A DNA stretch of 64,000 bases from Bubalus kerabau (GCF_029407905.1 NC_073645.1:49353501-49417500), one strand, 5' to 3'; positions 23,395 through 34,124 are shown, numbered from the stretch's first letter. The notes: generated by a model not told the origin, from the letters alone. Made by a program: numbers and translations.

Positions 23395-23746
23395 AAAGAT
23401 GGTAACAATAACCCTGTGTACGAGACAGCAAAAGAGACACTGATGTATAGAACAGTCTTTTGGACTCTGTGGGAGAGGGAGAGGGTGGAATGATTTGGGA
23501 GAATGGCATTGAAACATGTATAATATCATATATGAAACGAGTCGCCAGTCCAGGTTCTAAGCACGATACTGGATGCTTGGGGCTGGTGCACTGGGATGAC
23601 CCAGAGGGATGGTATGGGGAGGGAGGAGGGAGGAGGGTTCAGGATGGGGAACACATGTATACCTGTGGCGGATTCATTTTGATATATGGCAAAACCAATA
23701 CAATATTGTAAATTTAAAAAATAAAAAAAATTAAAAAATAAAATCC

Positions 23747-23830
23747 GTCACTATTTCCATTGTTTCCCCATCTATTTGCCATGAAGTGATGGGACAGATG
23801 CCATGATCTTAGTTTTTTTAATATTGAGTT
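23747..23830 (-). mobile_element. BovB LINE, right half after L1 interruption
   Basis: Continues the antisense BovB exactly where 15589 stopped ('gtcactatttccattgtttcc', 'ttgccatgaagtgatggg'). Its right edge is the 5'-truncation point, followed by the second copy of the ttatattt TSD. Confidence 0.88.
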
Positions 23831-25190
23831 TTATATTTTCCTAGTCAATGTTTATTCATCCTTTGATTGTAACATTCAACTGTAGTTGTATTTTTGGTTA
23901 TACATCTTTAGGCCACGTACAGCTGGATATTCTTAAGTCTAATCCAAACTTTTACAAATATTTAAATCAAGATTCTCAAAAAGAGCTTCCAGAGGAATTA
24001 ATTCAACTACAAGTTCTCACTTCTGGTAAACTTACTTCAGAAAACTGACTCCTGTAAAGTCCAGGAGTCTGCATTTTAATGGTGAAAACCAGTTTTCTGA
24101 AACATCCAAGCCATAGAACATGTTTAATAGTTTTCATTAAAGCATTTCATTTCTTGCCACAAAGGATAATTTTCACTTCATTTCTCTCATCCTATCTTAC
24201 ACATAGTTTCATTTTATGCTTGTATTCTTTGTTTAATTTTTCTCCTTGGGCTTAACTATATTTGGTTATTTTCTGTTTTTTTTTTTTTCTTTAAATACTA
24301 ATGGAGTATAACTTTAAGCATTCTTAGAAACAGGTAAACCTGCATTTCTTGAATTACAAAGTCAAGAATTAATTTATTTCTTGTTTCATCTTGCCCCAAG
24401 TAAAAGGAAGAATTCCACATATTCTTGGTTTGAAGCTATAATTATTATTATCATCATTTATTCTCATTTCAGTCATGTAGCATGCATTCTTCATGGTATG
24501 CATTTCTTATGGTGTGTGGTTCTCTGGTTTCAAAAAGGTTTATTTATATTTACAGTCTTTCTAGAACTCTAGTGATGAGTATTCACATTTAGCTGTCTAT
24601 TTAATTGGCTTACCTCTCACAAGCTGTGCTTTAATAAGTACCCCAACCTGGAGCATTTAATGAGAACATTAAATGTTCTCTGTTAGCTGGGGTGTATATG
24701 TCAACATGAGCTTTAAAATACTGTATCTCAGACCTTGCACAGTTGGAGATATCATTGCGTTACTTTTGCACATGATCAAAATTTGGCTGGGTATAAAATC
24801 AGACCTCGAAAAACTTCTTCCCCAGGAGCATGTAAGCTCCGATTCTCTGTTTTCTGGACTCTGGTTTTTCAAAGACATCTGAGATCCACTGAGTTTTCTG
24901 TCCTTATGAGCACTGTACCTCATCTATCTCAGGTGTTTCTAGGATCTGCCTTTTAATTATCTTGTTCAGAAATGTAATTATTTTCTAATTAATTCTGTCT
25001 GGAACATGGTGGCCATTTTCAATCTGCATATAATCAGGCTTTTTTTTTTTTAACTGAGGAAATGTTTCTCTAATTATGCTTATATCTAATCATAGTTGTC
25101 TTCTAAGAATTTTGATTTCTTCATTAGATACATCACTAAGTCTTAGGGTTGCTCTACTCCTGCTCACATAATGCAAAGTTTTTTTAGTAG
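23831..25190 (-). mobile_element. Ancient L1, antisense: right part of the nest host
   Basis: Continues the antisense L1 seen at 14727-14984 (cattcaactgtagttgtatttttggttatac), moving toward the L1 5' side with 'aaatttggctgggtataaaatc' and 'ggtggccattttcaatctgc'. Very diverged; parts between 24000 and 24700 are only weakly recognisable. Confidence 0.5.
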
Positions 25191-25369
25191 AAACAATGAA
25201 CTTACAGAACTGCTCATTAGTCTTGCAAGCACCTCAACCCCAGCTCCTGGCTAACACTGCAGAAGAAGCCTGCAGTTCCCACATCATCTCCCGGCCTGTC
25301 ATTCTCAACATCAGTGCACAATAGGGGACCCCCACAGTAAGAAGGAAAGTCAGCATCATGAACAATGAA

Positions 25370-25530
25370 TCTCGAAAATAGCCAACAGAATGAAAAGGCA
25401 ACCTGTGAATAGGAGAAAATATTTGCAAACTATATATCCAGTTAGGGGTTAATATCCAAAACATATAAGGAACTCACACATTTCAGTAGCAAAACACAAA
25501 TAACTTGATTTAAAAAAGGGACAAAGGAAC
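25370..25530 (+). mobile_element. Ancient L1 ORF2 fragment
   Basis: 'ggagaaaatatttgcaaactatatatcc' and 'gggttaatatccaaaacatataaggaactc' are hallmark L1 ORF2 C-terminal coding sequence in sense. Confidence 0.65.
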
Positions 25531-25724
25531 TGTATTAATTTTGAAGATGAGACAAATCAACAAGTTATGTCTCATCACTTAATTAATATTCATACACTAA
25601 TGTGGAGCTAAGCTTATGTGTGATTAGACATAATAGTTAACTAATGTGTAACTAAAATTAAAGTGAAGAATGTTATGTGACAATCTTCAGTAAGTGTGGT
25701 TGTATGTTCATGTATCAAACGCTG

Positions 25725-25994
25725 CTGCTGCTGCTAAGTCTCTTCAGTTGTGTCCAACTCTGTGCTACCCCATAGAGTGCAGCCCACCAGGCTCCCTCGT
25801 CCCTGGGATTCTCCAGGCAAGAACACTTGAGTGGGTTGCCATTTCCTTTTCCAATGCATGCAAGTGAAAAGTGAAAGTGAAGTCACTCAGTCGTGTCTGA
25901 CTCCCAGCGACTCCATGGACTGCAGCCTACCAGGCTCCTCTGTCCGTGGGATTTTCCAGGCAAGAGTACTGGAGTGGGGTGCCATTGCCTTCTC
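25725..25994 (-). mobile_element. Bov-A2 SINE
   Basis: Antisense dimer starting with (GCT)n and ending 'gtgccattgccttctc'. 16-bp TSD catgtatcaaacgctg at 25709-25724 and 25995-26010; the last gctg overlaps the (GCT)n tail. Confidence 0.95.
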
Positions 25995-26165
25995 CATGTA
26001 TCAAACGCTGGTATCTGGCTATTGAAAATAAATAAAATGGATATAAAGTCAGAATAATGTCATTAATTTCAATATACATCAAAACTAAGCTTTTCCTACA
26101 TGGTTAATTAAAAAAAAATTATTATACCACCAAAATTCAATCTGTCCAGGAGCTAGCTTATTATT

Positions 26166-26434
26166 ATGCTATGTTAAGTCACTTCAATCATGTCCAACTC
26201 TGTGTGACCCCATAGACAGCAGCCCACCAGGCTCTCCCGTCCCTGAGATTCTCCAGGCAAGAACACTGGAGTGGGTTGCCATTTCCTTCTCCAATGAATG
26301 AAAGTGAAAAGTGAAAGTGAAAGTGAAGTCGTGTCCGACTCCTAGCGACCCCATGGACTGCAGCCCACCAGGCTCCTCTGTCCATGGGATTTTCCAGGCA
26401 AGAGTACTGGAGTGGAGTGCCATTGCCTTCTCTG
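26166..26434 (-). mobile_element. Bov-A2 SINE beside a mariner palindrome
   Basis: Antisense dimer; between the monomers a gtgaaa repeat is expanded. 11-bp TSD agcttattatt at 26155-26165 and 26435-26445. Its right TSD abuts the mariner-derived palindrome. Confidence 0.94.
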
Positions 26435-26444
26435 AGCTTATTAT

Positions 26445-26518
26445 TGGGTTGGCCAAAAAGTTCATTTGGATTTTCCATGCCATCTTTCAGAAAACCCAGA
26501 TAAACTTTTTGGCCAATG
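26445..26518. mobile_element. Mariner-derived palindromic MITE (miR-2284/2285-like hairpin)
   Basis: The arms ttggccaaaaagtt (26449-26462) and aactttttggccaa (26503-26516) are exact reverse complements; the pairing continues inward through cat/gat, tgg/cca and tttt/aaaa to a loop of about 15 nt at 26478-26490. The terminal 'ttgggttggcc' is typical of a short bovine mariner-derived palindrome. From memory, the cattle miR-2284/2285 family arises from this repeat (mature forms near AAAACCYGAAYGAACUUUUUGG). This copy differs at several central positions. Expression is unknown. Confidence 0.65.
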
Positions 26519-26629
26519 TAGTATATTTTTGATTGCCAAGAAATATGAGACATATTTTGGGTTGCAGTGAGAAGTTATGTAAAAATAACAAACACTGATT
26601 GTATGATTTGAATAGAACTTAACTACCTT

Positions 26630-26745
26630 AGGGGCTTCCCTGGTGGCTCAGACGGTAAGGAGTCTGCCTGCAATGCAGGAGACCTGGTTTGATCCCCGGG
26701 GGTCTCAAAGAGTCAGACCTGACTGAATGACTAACACACACACAC
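26630..26745 (+). mobile_element. Internally deleted Bov-tA SINE
   Basis: Full tRNA-like head (gggcttccctggtggctcag ... gatccc) joined directly to the 3' end (ggtctcaaagagtcagacctgac), missing the central Bov-A body. 10-bp TSD taactacctt at 26620-26629 and 26746-26755 with an (AC)n tail. Confidence 0.9.
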
Positions 26746-26789
26746 TAACTACCTTTTTGGGTAACACACTCAAATTCTTACCATCACAA

Positions 26790-27640
26790 GTTTTATCTGT
26801 GAGTTTTATCCCACAATCTTTGAAAAATGTAGTTTTAGAATATAGTCTAGTCATAACTAAGAGAATCAACATTTTTGGGAGGGAGGCTATTCTTAACTAT
26901 TGTTAATGGGGTACAAAATAGCAGGAACTCTAACCTAGGCAATATCTAACAAAATTACATATGCATTTACCTTTGACCCAGCAATCCTTTTGGAAACCCG
27001 CCTGGAAAATGCACCTCCACAAATGTGAGCAACACATGCCTAGGTTAATAGCAATGGCATGATTTACAGTAGCTCCAGATGCGGAACAACCCAGATTTCC
27101 CTCAGCAGGAGGCTGGTTGACAACACCATGGTACATCTACCCAAAGGAGTATGATAGAGCAATATAAATGAATGAAAAGGTCATTTTCTTCTATATGAAG
27201 TAATCTCCAGGATATGCAAAATGATAAAAACAAGATGCAGAGCAGTATATGTATCACTGTAAGCAGAGACAGACTCACGAACATAGAGAATGGTTGCCAA
27301 GATGGAGGGGGTTGGGGGAGGGATGGATTGTGAGTTTGGGGTTAGCAGATGCAAACTATTACATATAAAGTGGATAAACTACAAGGTCCTACTATACAGC
27401 ACAAGGAACAATATTTAATATTCTTCGGTTCAGTTCAGTTCAGTCGCTCAGTCGTGTCCGACTCTTTGTGACCCCATGAATCGCAGCACGCCAGGCCTCC
27501 TTGTCCATCACCAACTCCTGGAATTCACTCAGACTCACGTCCATCGAGTCAGTGATGCCATCCAGCCATCTCATCCTCTGTCATCCCCTTCTCCTCCTAT
27601 TCTTTAATAAACCATAATGGAGAGGAAAAAAATTAAGTTT
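26790..27640 (+). mobile_element. Old and artiodactyl-age L1 3' sequence, split by BovB
   Basis: About 26930-27255 is a worn L1 3' region ('tacctttgacccagcaatcc', 'ggtacatctacccaaaggagtatgatagagc'). About 27256-27425 is a younger L1 3' end ('agactcacgaacatagagaatggttgccaag', 'aaggtcctactatacagcacaagg'), which continues after the BovB fragment at 27605 (taataaaccataatggag). Confidence 0.6.
27426..27597 (-). mobile_element. BovB 3'-end fragment
   Basis: Antisense, with the (ttcag)n tail at the left, 5'-truncated after 172 bp. 7-bp TSD tattctt at 27419-27425 and 27598-27604; it inserted into an L1 3' end. Confidence 0.92.
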
Positions 27641-28129
27641 ATGTATCATGGCAAATTTGTAAAAAAAAGGGGGGTAGGAATAAGAACCCATAGTAGCAAA
27701 AAACAAAGCCTTCAGAAGGATAATGCACAGGATAATAAGGATGATTATTGTATGGTAAAAAATGGAGGAGATAAAGATGTAATACTTCTTTGATATCATA
27801 CAGGTTGGACTTTTGAACCAAGTTAGTATTATACATATTCAAAAACTGAAATTGAATCAATAGGAAAAAGCAAACATAAAACTGAAATTAAATGGGATCA
27901 AATAAACCCAACAGTATATTAACTAAATAATATAAGACAGTATTTCAAGTGTCTTTTGACTCAATACATTGATTGTATATCTCATTCTCCACTAAAGGGG
28001 AAACTAGAATTATCTGAGAAACTTTTGCTTTCTAGGCCTGAGGCAAGAAAAGTACATCTCACTGTTTAGAAAGCAAGATTGGACTCACACACTCTGGGGG
28101 AGAGAGCATGTCAAAAGGATGCAAAAGAG

Positions 28130-29250
28130 AACCAGAGACAGAAAACTAAAACATCATCCCAATTGTGATAGAATCAAAAACATAACATACTCAGGAATAA
28201 ATTTAACGCAAGACACACAGGACCTCTTCACTGAAAACTACAGAACACTGCCAAAATAAATTTAAAAAGAGCCAAATAAAAGGAGAGATATACCCAGTTA
28301 GGATTGGTAGATTTTATATTATTAAGATGTCACTTCTCTAGGACCTAGTATATAGATTCAATCTGATTTCAATCAAAATTCCGGCAGGTTTTTTTTTTTT
28401 TGATAGAAATTGAAAAGCTATTTATAAAATTTATATAGAATTGCAAGTAAGCTAGAGTAATGAAAGTAATTCTTAAAATAATAAACTTATGTTACATGAT
28501 GGAAGACATACTATAAAGCTACAGTAATAAGAATAATATTGAACACTGAAAGAAAAATAGACATAAACAAAATTAGATCTAGAAGCAAACCCTCATATAC
28601 AAAATCAGCAGCTGTTTGTCAAAGACAATTCTGGAGGGAAACATGCTTTTCAACAAGTGGTGCTGAAACATCTGGATCTTCACATATAAAACAGCAAGCA
28701 TTGACCCTTTACTTATATCATACAGAAAACTTGGCATAAATGATAGCCTTAAATGTAAAGTCTGAAACTATGAAACTTCTAGAAGAAAACATAGGGGAAA
28801 TATCGTGGCCTTGGTTTAGGAAAATATTTCTTATCTGAACCATAAAGAAAGATATTATAAAGTGGCCTTTATCAAAACTCAAAATTTTTAATATTTGAAA
28901 AGCCCTGCTGGGACTTCCCTGGTGGTCCAGTGGTTAAGACTCCAGGCTTCTACTGTGAGGCTGTGGGTTTGATCCTTGGCTGGAGAACTAAGATCCTGCG
29001 TGCTGTATGAACGTGGCCAAGAATAAATAAACATAAAAAAAGGAAAAAGAAAAACCCCAATTAAGAAAAGAAAGCACTGCTAAGAAGACAATGAGGCAAG
29101 TCACACAATGGAGGAATGTATTATATATTACATACTGCACATCTATATTTATGTCAAAAGGCCTTATGTTCAAAATATATTTCTTCAACAAATAAATAGC
29201 AATGAAGAGAGACAGAGACAGAATTTTGAAAGATTTAGGAGAGAAATCAA
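28130..29250 (+). mobile_element. Ancient L1 ORF2 C-terminal region, split by a SINE
   Basis: Sense L1 signatures without an open frame: 'actcaggaataaatttaac', 'gaaaactacagaacactgcc', 'caacaagtggtgctgaaac', 'gaaacttctagaagaaaacatagg', and after the CHR SINE 'tatgttcaaaatatatttcttc'. Confidence 0.72.
28910..29070 (+). mobile_element. CHR-type SINE inserted in ancient L1
   Basis: Starts 'gggacttccctggtggtccagtgg', ends in an A-rich tail. An 11-bp imperfect TSD (aaagccctgct / aaagcactgct) lies at about 28899-28909 and 29071-29081. Confidence 0.87.
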
Positions 29251-29294
29251 TTGCTGTGTATTGACTTCATATATGAACCTTCAAACAAAAAAAA

Positions 29295-29800
29295 CTTAAA
29301 ACAAGGATGGGAAAATGCAGAATTCAAACTCTGGATATTTGATATGAAGGAATCATTGCTTGTTTTAAAAGTCTGATGATGGTACTCAGTTCAGTTCAGT
29401 CACTCAATCGTGTCCAACTCTTTGCGACCCCATGGACTGCAGCACACCAGGCATCCCTGTCCTGGAGACTACTCAAAACTCATGTCCTTTGAGTCGGTGA
29501 TGCCATCCAACCATCTCATCCTCTGTTGTCCCCTTCTCCTCCTGCCTTCAATCTTTCCCAGCATCAGGGCCTGTTCCAATGAGTCAGTTCTTCACATCAG
29601 GTGGCCAAAGTATTGGAGTTTCAGCTTCAACATCAGTCCTTCCAATGAATATTCAGGACTGATTTCCTTTAGGATGGTACTACAAAGATTTTTTTCACAA
29701 AGATATTTCAGCTTTTAGTGATACATACCAATGCTTTTATAGATAAAATGATATGGCTAGGATTTGTTTCAAAATAACCTGTAGAGGAAGAGCTGAAAAG
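29295..29800 (+). mobile_element. Possible ancient L1 3' untranslated remnant, split by BovB
   Basis: 29295-29386 and 29673-29800 read continuously when the BovB insertion is removed. 'aaaatgatatggctaggatttgtttcaaaataacc' recalls an old L1 3' end. Confidence 0.35.
29387..29672 (-). mobile_element. BovB 3'-end fragment
   Basis: Antisense BovB with the (ttcag)n tail, 286 bp, 5'-truncated in the reverse transcriptase C-terminal region. 9-bp TSD gatggtact at 29378-29386 and 29673-29681. Confidence 0.94.
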
Positions 29801-29819
29801 TATAGTTGAAACAATGCTG

Positions 29820-29960
29820 GGCTACAGATAATCCATATCTTACCTCATTTATTTCTTACACTACACTACTTAGTCAGGTAGAATGTTCCATGATCGCTAT
29901 GCCCACCTTACAGATACAACACCCAAGGCACAGAGAAGCCCATGACCCACTCCTCACCTT
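29820..29960 (-). repeat. Probable MIR fragment
   Basis: 'gcccaccttacagatacaac' and 'ccaaggcacagagaagcccatgac' resemble the antisense MIR block 'cccattttacagatgaggaaactgaggcacagagagg'. Confidence 0.45.
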
Positions 29961-29982
29961 TTTCAATCAGGTAGAATCCAGG

Positions 29983-30422
29983 TTTTCCAGTAGTCCTGTG
30001 TGGATGTGAGAGTTGGACCATAAAGAAAACTGAGAACCAAAGAACTGATGTTTTTGAATTGTTCTGGAGAAGACTCTTGAGAGTCCCTTGGACTACAAGG
30101 AGATCCAACCAGTCCATCCTAAAGGAAATCAATGCTGAATATTCATTGGAAGGACCGATGCTGAAGCTGAAGCTCCAATACTTTGGCCATCTGATGCAAA
30201 GAGCCAACTCACTGGAAAAGATCCTGATCCTGGGAAAGATTGAAGGCAGGAGAAGAAGGGGACAACAGAGGATGAGATGGTTGGATGGCATCACCGACTC
30301 GATGGACATGAGTTTGAGCAGTCTCCAGGAGTTGGTGATGGACAGGGAAGCCTGGCGTGCTGCAGTCCATGGGTCACAAAGTGGACACAACTCAATGAGT
30401 AAACAACAGAAGCAACAACAGG
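29983..30422 (+). pseudogene. BovB reverse transcriptase C-terminal fragment
   Basis: 5'-truncated sense BovB, 440 bp. 7-bp TSD atccagg at 29976-29982 and 30423-30429. An open stretch from 30059 encodes the C-terminal BovB protein region (RRLLRVPWTTRRSNQSILKE, then GRRRRGQQRMRWLDGITDSM). It lacks endonuclease and catalytic motifs and is dead on arrival rather than decayed. It inserted only about 300 bp from an oppositely oriented BovB. Confidence 0.93.
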
Positions 30423-30429
30423 ATCCAGG

Positions 30430-30985
30430 AGAAGCAGGATAGAAACAGACATCCTCTGTAGAAAAATGGGACCGTGGAAAAGAAACCAGCTCCTCTCAAT
30501 TTGAATCCAAACTGAGTTATTCTCAAAACTGAGTGACTGGTTTGGAGAGGGCTGCTCATGGCCACAGGGTTCCAGGTAAGGCCTCGGTGTGCCTGGGCAG
30601 CTTATGGTGGTGAAAACTTTGCAAAGGAACCCAACCAGGAGAATCCATGTCCACCTTTGACTGCAGGGCTTGGTGACCCTTGCCTGTTCCTACCCCAAAG
30701 ATTTGGAAACAGTGGGAAAATCCCTCAAACTAGCCAAATTTTCAGCAATGGGCAATCTTGAGGGAGACAAAAAGCCAGAGCTTTCTGCCTGGTCCATGAG
30801 GCTCAGGTAGGTTGCCCTTGCAAGGATGAAGGGAACAAGCATTACCTGAAGCCTTCACACCACCAGACAGGGAGACTGTCAAGGACCAAGATGGTGGGTC
30901 TTTCATCATTATCCCCACCAGGTGATTAATTAGAGTGTGCTCAATGAATGGGCTTCATTTCACTCCACTAAAGGAGAACTCTTAA
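30430..30985. other. Unassigned sequence
   Basis: No gene or repeat recognised. Confidence 0.35.
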
Positions 30986-30989
30986 TTTT

Positions 30990-31250
30990 AATCTGCTGGT
31001 AAGGGTGAGGTGAGGTGGACAGTGTAAACTGGTACAATTCCTTTGAGTGCAATTCTGTAAGGGGCATTACATTTTTGAAAAGTTCATACTCTTTGATCCA
31101 AAAATTCTACTTCTTGAAGGTAGCAGTTCTAAATATGGGTAGAGGGATGTATTCATAAGGATGTATTATAATTTAGCATTATTTATAATTTAGAAAAACT
31201 AAAAATAATTGAAATTCTGAACAAAGTAGGAAGAGTTGAATAAACTCTTA
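30990..31250 (+). mobile_element. Ancient L1 ORF2/3' fragment
   Basis: 'actggtacaattcctttgagtgcaattc' and 'cttgaaggtagcagttctaaatatggg' follow the old L1 order. No frame is retained. Confidence 0.45.
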
Positions 31251-31425
31251 TGTGATCTGGAAAATTTACAGTTAATTATCTCTGTGTGTGTCTTAATCAA
31301 GACAACAACCAGAATCAAGTGAGACAAATATTCCAAGTGGGATTAAATTATTCTGTTAGCGTCACGGGACTTTACATGGTTTTCTGTGTTTTCACTTTTT
31401 AATTCAGAGTGATCAGAATACGTTT

Positions 31426-31650
31426 TGGGGTTCCCAGGTGGCGGTAGTGGTAAAGAAACTGCCTGCCAATGCATGAGACATAAGAGATCAGGTTCAATCC
31501 CTGGGTTAGGAAGATCCACTGGAAGAGGGCATGGAAACCATCCCAGTACTCCTGCCTGGAGAATCTCGTGGACAGAGGAGCCTGGTCGGCTACAGTCCAT
31601 AGGATCGCAAAGAGTCAGACACGACTGAAGCAACTTAGCACACATGCATG
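31426..31650 (+). mobile_element. Bov-tA SINE
   Basis: Complete head and body. 12-bp TSD cagaatacgttt at 31414-31425 and 31651-31662. Confidence 0.95.
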
Positions 31651-31662
31651 CAGAATACGTTT

Positions 31663-32640
31663 ATTACAAATATATATAAAATAGTGAGGAAAGAAAGGAA
31701 GAGAGGGAGAGAGGAGAGAAAGCTGACCTATAGCAAATCCAAATCCATCACTTTCTCTAATTTTTAAGAAACTTACAGGACAAGGCCAAGTAAGAGAAAG
31801 CGTGGCCCCTGTGAATTGCCTGCACTTCACACTTTAAGAAGCTATTGTTTTCTAACCTCTCTATGGGGACTCAGAACGCTCACCTTGTCAAAAGATGTCC
31901 CATTTCTTGTTCAGGATGCTCTATTCATTACAAACCAATTGCTTGCTGTGCTAAATGCTTGAGGGATTATATTTTAGTACCACTCAAAGAGGCTTAATCC
32001 CCTTGTTTATTTCCTTTCCTTTTTGAACGCCTTTCTTGAATATGTTTGAAATATGAGGTTGGGGACTCTGTGCCTAAAAAAGTATGACAATGGCACCTAG
32101 TCACTCTTATTCTAGAAGCAGAAGCAGCCTTCAGCAGGCTCCTATTAAACCTAAATCCCACCAGTTTCTTAGGATCGTTAACATCCTGGGCGCTACTGGG
32201 TGAGATGCTCTAAAATGCTCAGTTTATTGGAAACTTTAAGACCTGGAGAATGTGCATTATTCCTCATGAGGTGAGTGTCCGTGCATGTGACTGTGTGAAT
32301 ATGCTGGAGTGGATTCCGACAATTTAATCCAATGTGCACCTAAAGACTGTCTGGACTGCTTACTTTTGTTACAAATAGTTATTCTCACTGACACTATGTG
32401 TCCGTTACACATATATGAAATTAAGCAGATCTGAAACTTTACTAAAGAAAACTTACGTTCAACTGCAAAGTTAAACTTTGACAAACTGTACTATCCAATT
32501 GAATTAAAAAATATTATGAAATTATGCAGCTAAAACTGTAAACTCAAAACTGTATAATAAATAATATAAACTCTTTATATATATGTATTTGCAAGTATAA
32601 TTTAAATAAACTTTATATAGCTGTTTTGGGTTTATATTTA
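31663..32640. other. Unassigned sequence
   Basis: No gene recognised. A purine-only-like tract of gaaag/gagag repeats lies at about 31684-31722. Confidence 0.35.
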
Positions 32641-32663
32641 CATATATATATATATATATATAT
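32641..32663. repeat. (TA)n microsatellite
   Basis: About 11 TA units, directly beside the 3' end of the next Bov-tA; probably grew from the SINE insertion site or tail. Confidence 0.85.
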
Positions 32664-32875
32664 GTAAGTAAGTAAAGTCGCTCAGTCGTGTCCAACTCTT
32701 TGTGACCCCATGGACTGTAGCCTACCAGGCTCCTCTGTCTATGGGATTTTCCAGGCAATGGTACTGGAGTGGATTGCCATTTCCTTCTCCAGGGGATCTT
32801 CCTGACCCAGGGATTGAACCCAGGTCTCCCACATTGTAGACAGACACTTAACCGTCTGACCCACCAGGGAAGTCC
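32664..32875 (-). mobile_element. Bov-tA SINE
   Basis: Antisense body then antisense head ending 'gacccaccagggaagtcc'. The left edge merges with a gtaa repeat and the TA tract, so no TSD was defined. Confidence 0.92.
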
Positions 32876-32931
32876 AAAAGAAAAGAAGGACAAATGTAAA
32901 CAAGTAAAAGGGAAATTACATATATATGTAA

Positions 32932-33200
32932 CTGCTACTGCTAAGTCGCTTCAGTCGTGTCCAACTCTGTGCGACCCCATAGACGGAAGCCCACCAGGCC
33001 CCGCTGTCCCTGGGATTCTCCGGGCAAGAACACTGGAGTGGGTTGCCATTTCCTTCTCCAATGCAGGAAAGTGAAAAGTGAAAGTGAAGTCGTTCAGTCG
33101 TGTCTGACTCTTAGCGACCCCATGTACTGCAGCCTACCAGGCTCCTCCATCCATGGGATTTTCCAGGCAAGAGTACTGGAGTCGGGTGCCATTGCCTTCG
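32932..33200 (-). mobile_element. Bov-A2 SINE
   Basis: Antisense dimer. 11-bp TSD tatatatgtaa at 32921-32931 and 33201-33211. Confidence 0.95.
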
Positions 33201-33211
33201 TATATATGTAA

Positions 33212-33904
33212 AGAGAGAGGTAAATCCTTTGGAAACAACTGAAAAAAATTCTAATTTTTTTCTTTCTCTTTCTCTTTTTTCTCTTTCTTTTTCAATATAT
33301 AGCCTAATAAGTGAACCTTACAAAAAAACATGCTATAATTCTTCAGTCATAAATCTATCTTACAGTAGATATAAAGATTATTCTCAAAATGTGATCAAAT
33401 AAGACCCTGGAAAGGAATTCAAATCACAAAGTCAGAACGTATACAAAATATTAACTTGAAATATTCACACATGAGAGAACATCTATTTTATGCCGGTTTT
33501 ACACACTGACCTCTGCTTCATGCTGTGATCAGCTGAAACTACAGCTATCTTTGTAAACTACAGCCTCGAATCTAAATTTTGTTTGGGGGCAAATATATAG
33601 AACACAGCAAAAAATATTATGAAGTGTACTAATCTTCTACATCAAGTCATAACCTATAACATCTTATGTCTGAAGCTGGATCTACTTTTTTTTTTGCCAC
33701 AATTTAAAAAATATGGAAAACTATATTGAATAAAAAAATGTACAAATTCTTTGACATTCTTACCTTCTAACAGTGGAGCCTGACGCTTATTCCTTTAAAT
33801 GTGGACCAGACTTAGTGCCTGGCGTCTGATGTGGCAAACATGATGCCATGCCATTTCCAAGGGTAGATCATTAAGAGAAAATGATCTTTAAGTGCCATCT
33901 TTCA
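33212..33904. other. Unassigned sequence
   Basis: No gene recognised. A pyrimidine tract (tttctttctctttctc) lies at about 33258-33292. Confidence 0.35.
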
Positions 33905-34050
33905 GTATCACTGGGTACACTCACAGTGTAATCAGTCACTTAAAACCTCAGACTTCCCCGTTGAAAAATGGAAGCGTGCCTCCTATTTTGAATGGTGAAC
34001 AGCAAGTACAGATACAGAGTAAGTGTTCAGTAAATGACAGTTATTGTTAA
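33905..34050 (+). repeat. Local duplication, copy A (MIR-like)
   Basis: Closely similar to 34591-34760: shared 'ttgaaaaatgg', 'agcgtgcctcct', 'gaatggtgaacag' and 'aaatgacag'. The right half resembles the MIR 3' end (agtaagtgttcagtaaatg). The two copies are more alike than two random MIRs would be. Confidence 0.7.
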
Positions 34051-34124
34051 TTCTGCCTAACCCTCTTGTTCTGACGGATAGAGGTTATGAAGTCAAAAGT
34101 CCTCTGCGGCTCTGTGAGGGGCCC

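Larger units (their letters stand above)
15590..23734 (+). mobile_element. Near full-length bovine-type L1 LINE
   Basis: About 8.1 kb with the expected order: 5' untranslated region starting gggggaggagctaagatggc, ORF1 (18604-19530), a 57-bp spacer, ORF2 (19588-23394), 3' untranslated region and an A-rich tail. A 12-bp TSD aaaataaaatcc flanks it (15578-15589 and 23735-23746), and removing it rejoins the BovB reading. A Bov-A2 sits inside its 5' region. The 5' end is present, so it was inserted at or near full length. ORF1 has one stop; ORF2 has at least five stops and two frameshifts, so it cannot move itself. Confidence 0.95.

Noticed and set aside
15590..23734. An active, retrotransposition-competent L1
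   Set aside because: One stop in ORF1, at least five stops and two frame changes in ORF2.
30059..30442. 127-codon frame as a host gene
   Set aside because: Translation matches the BovB C-terminal region and lies within TSD-flanked BovB.
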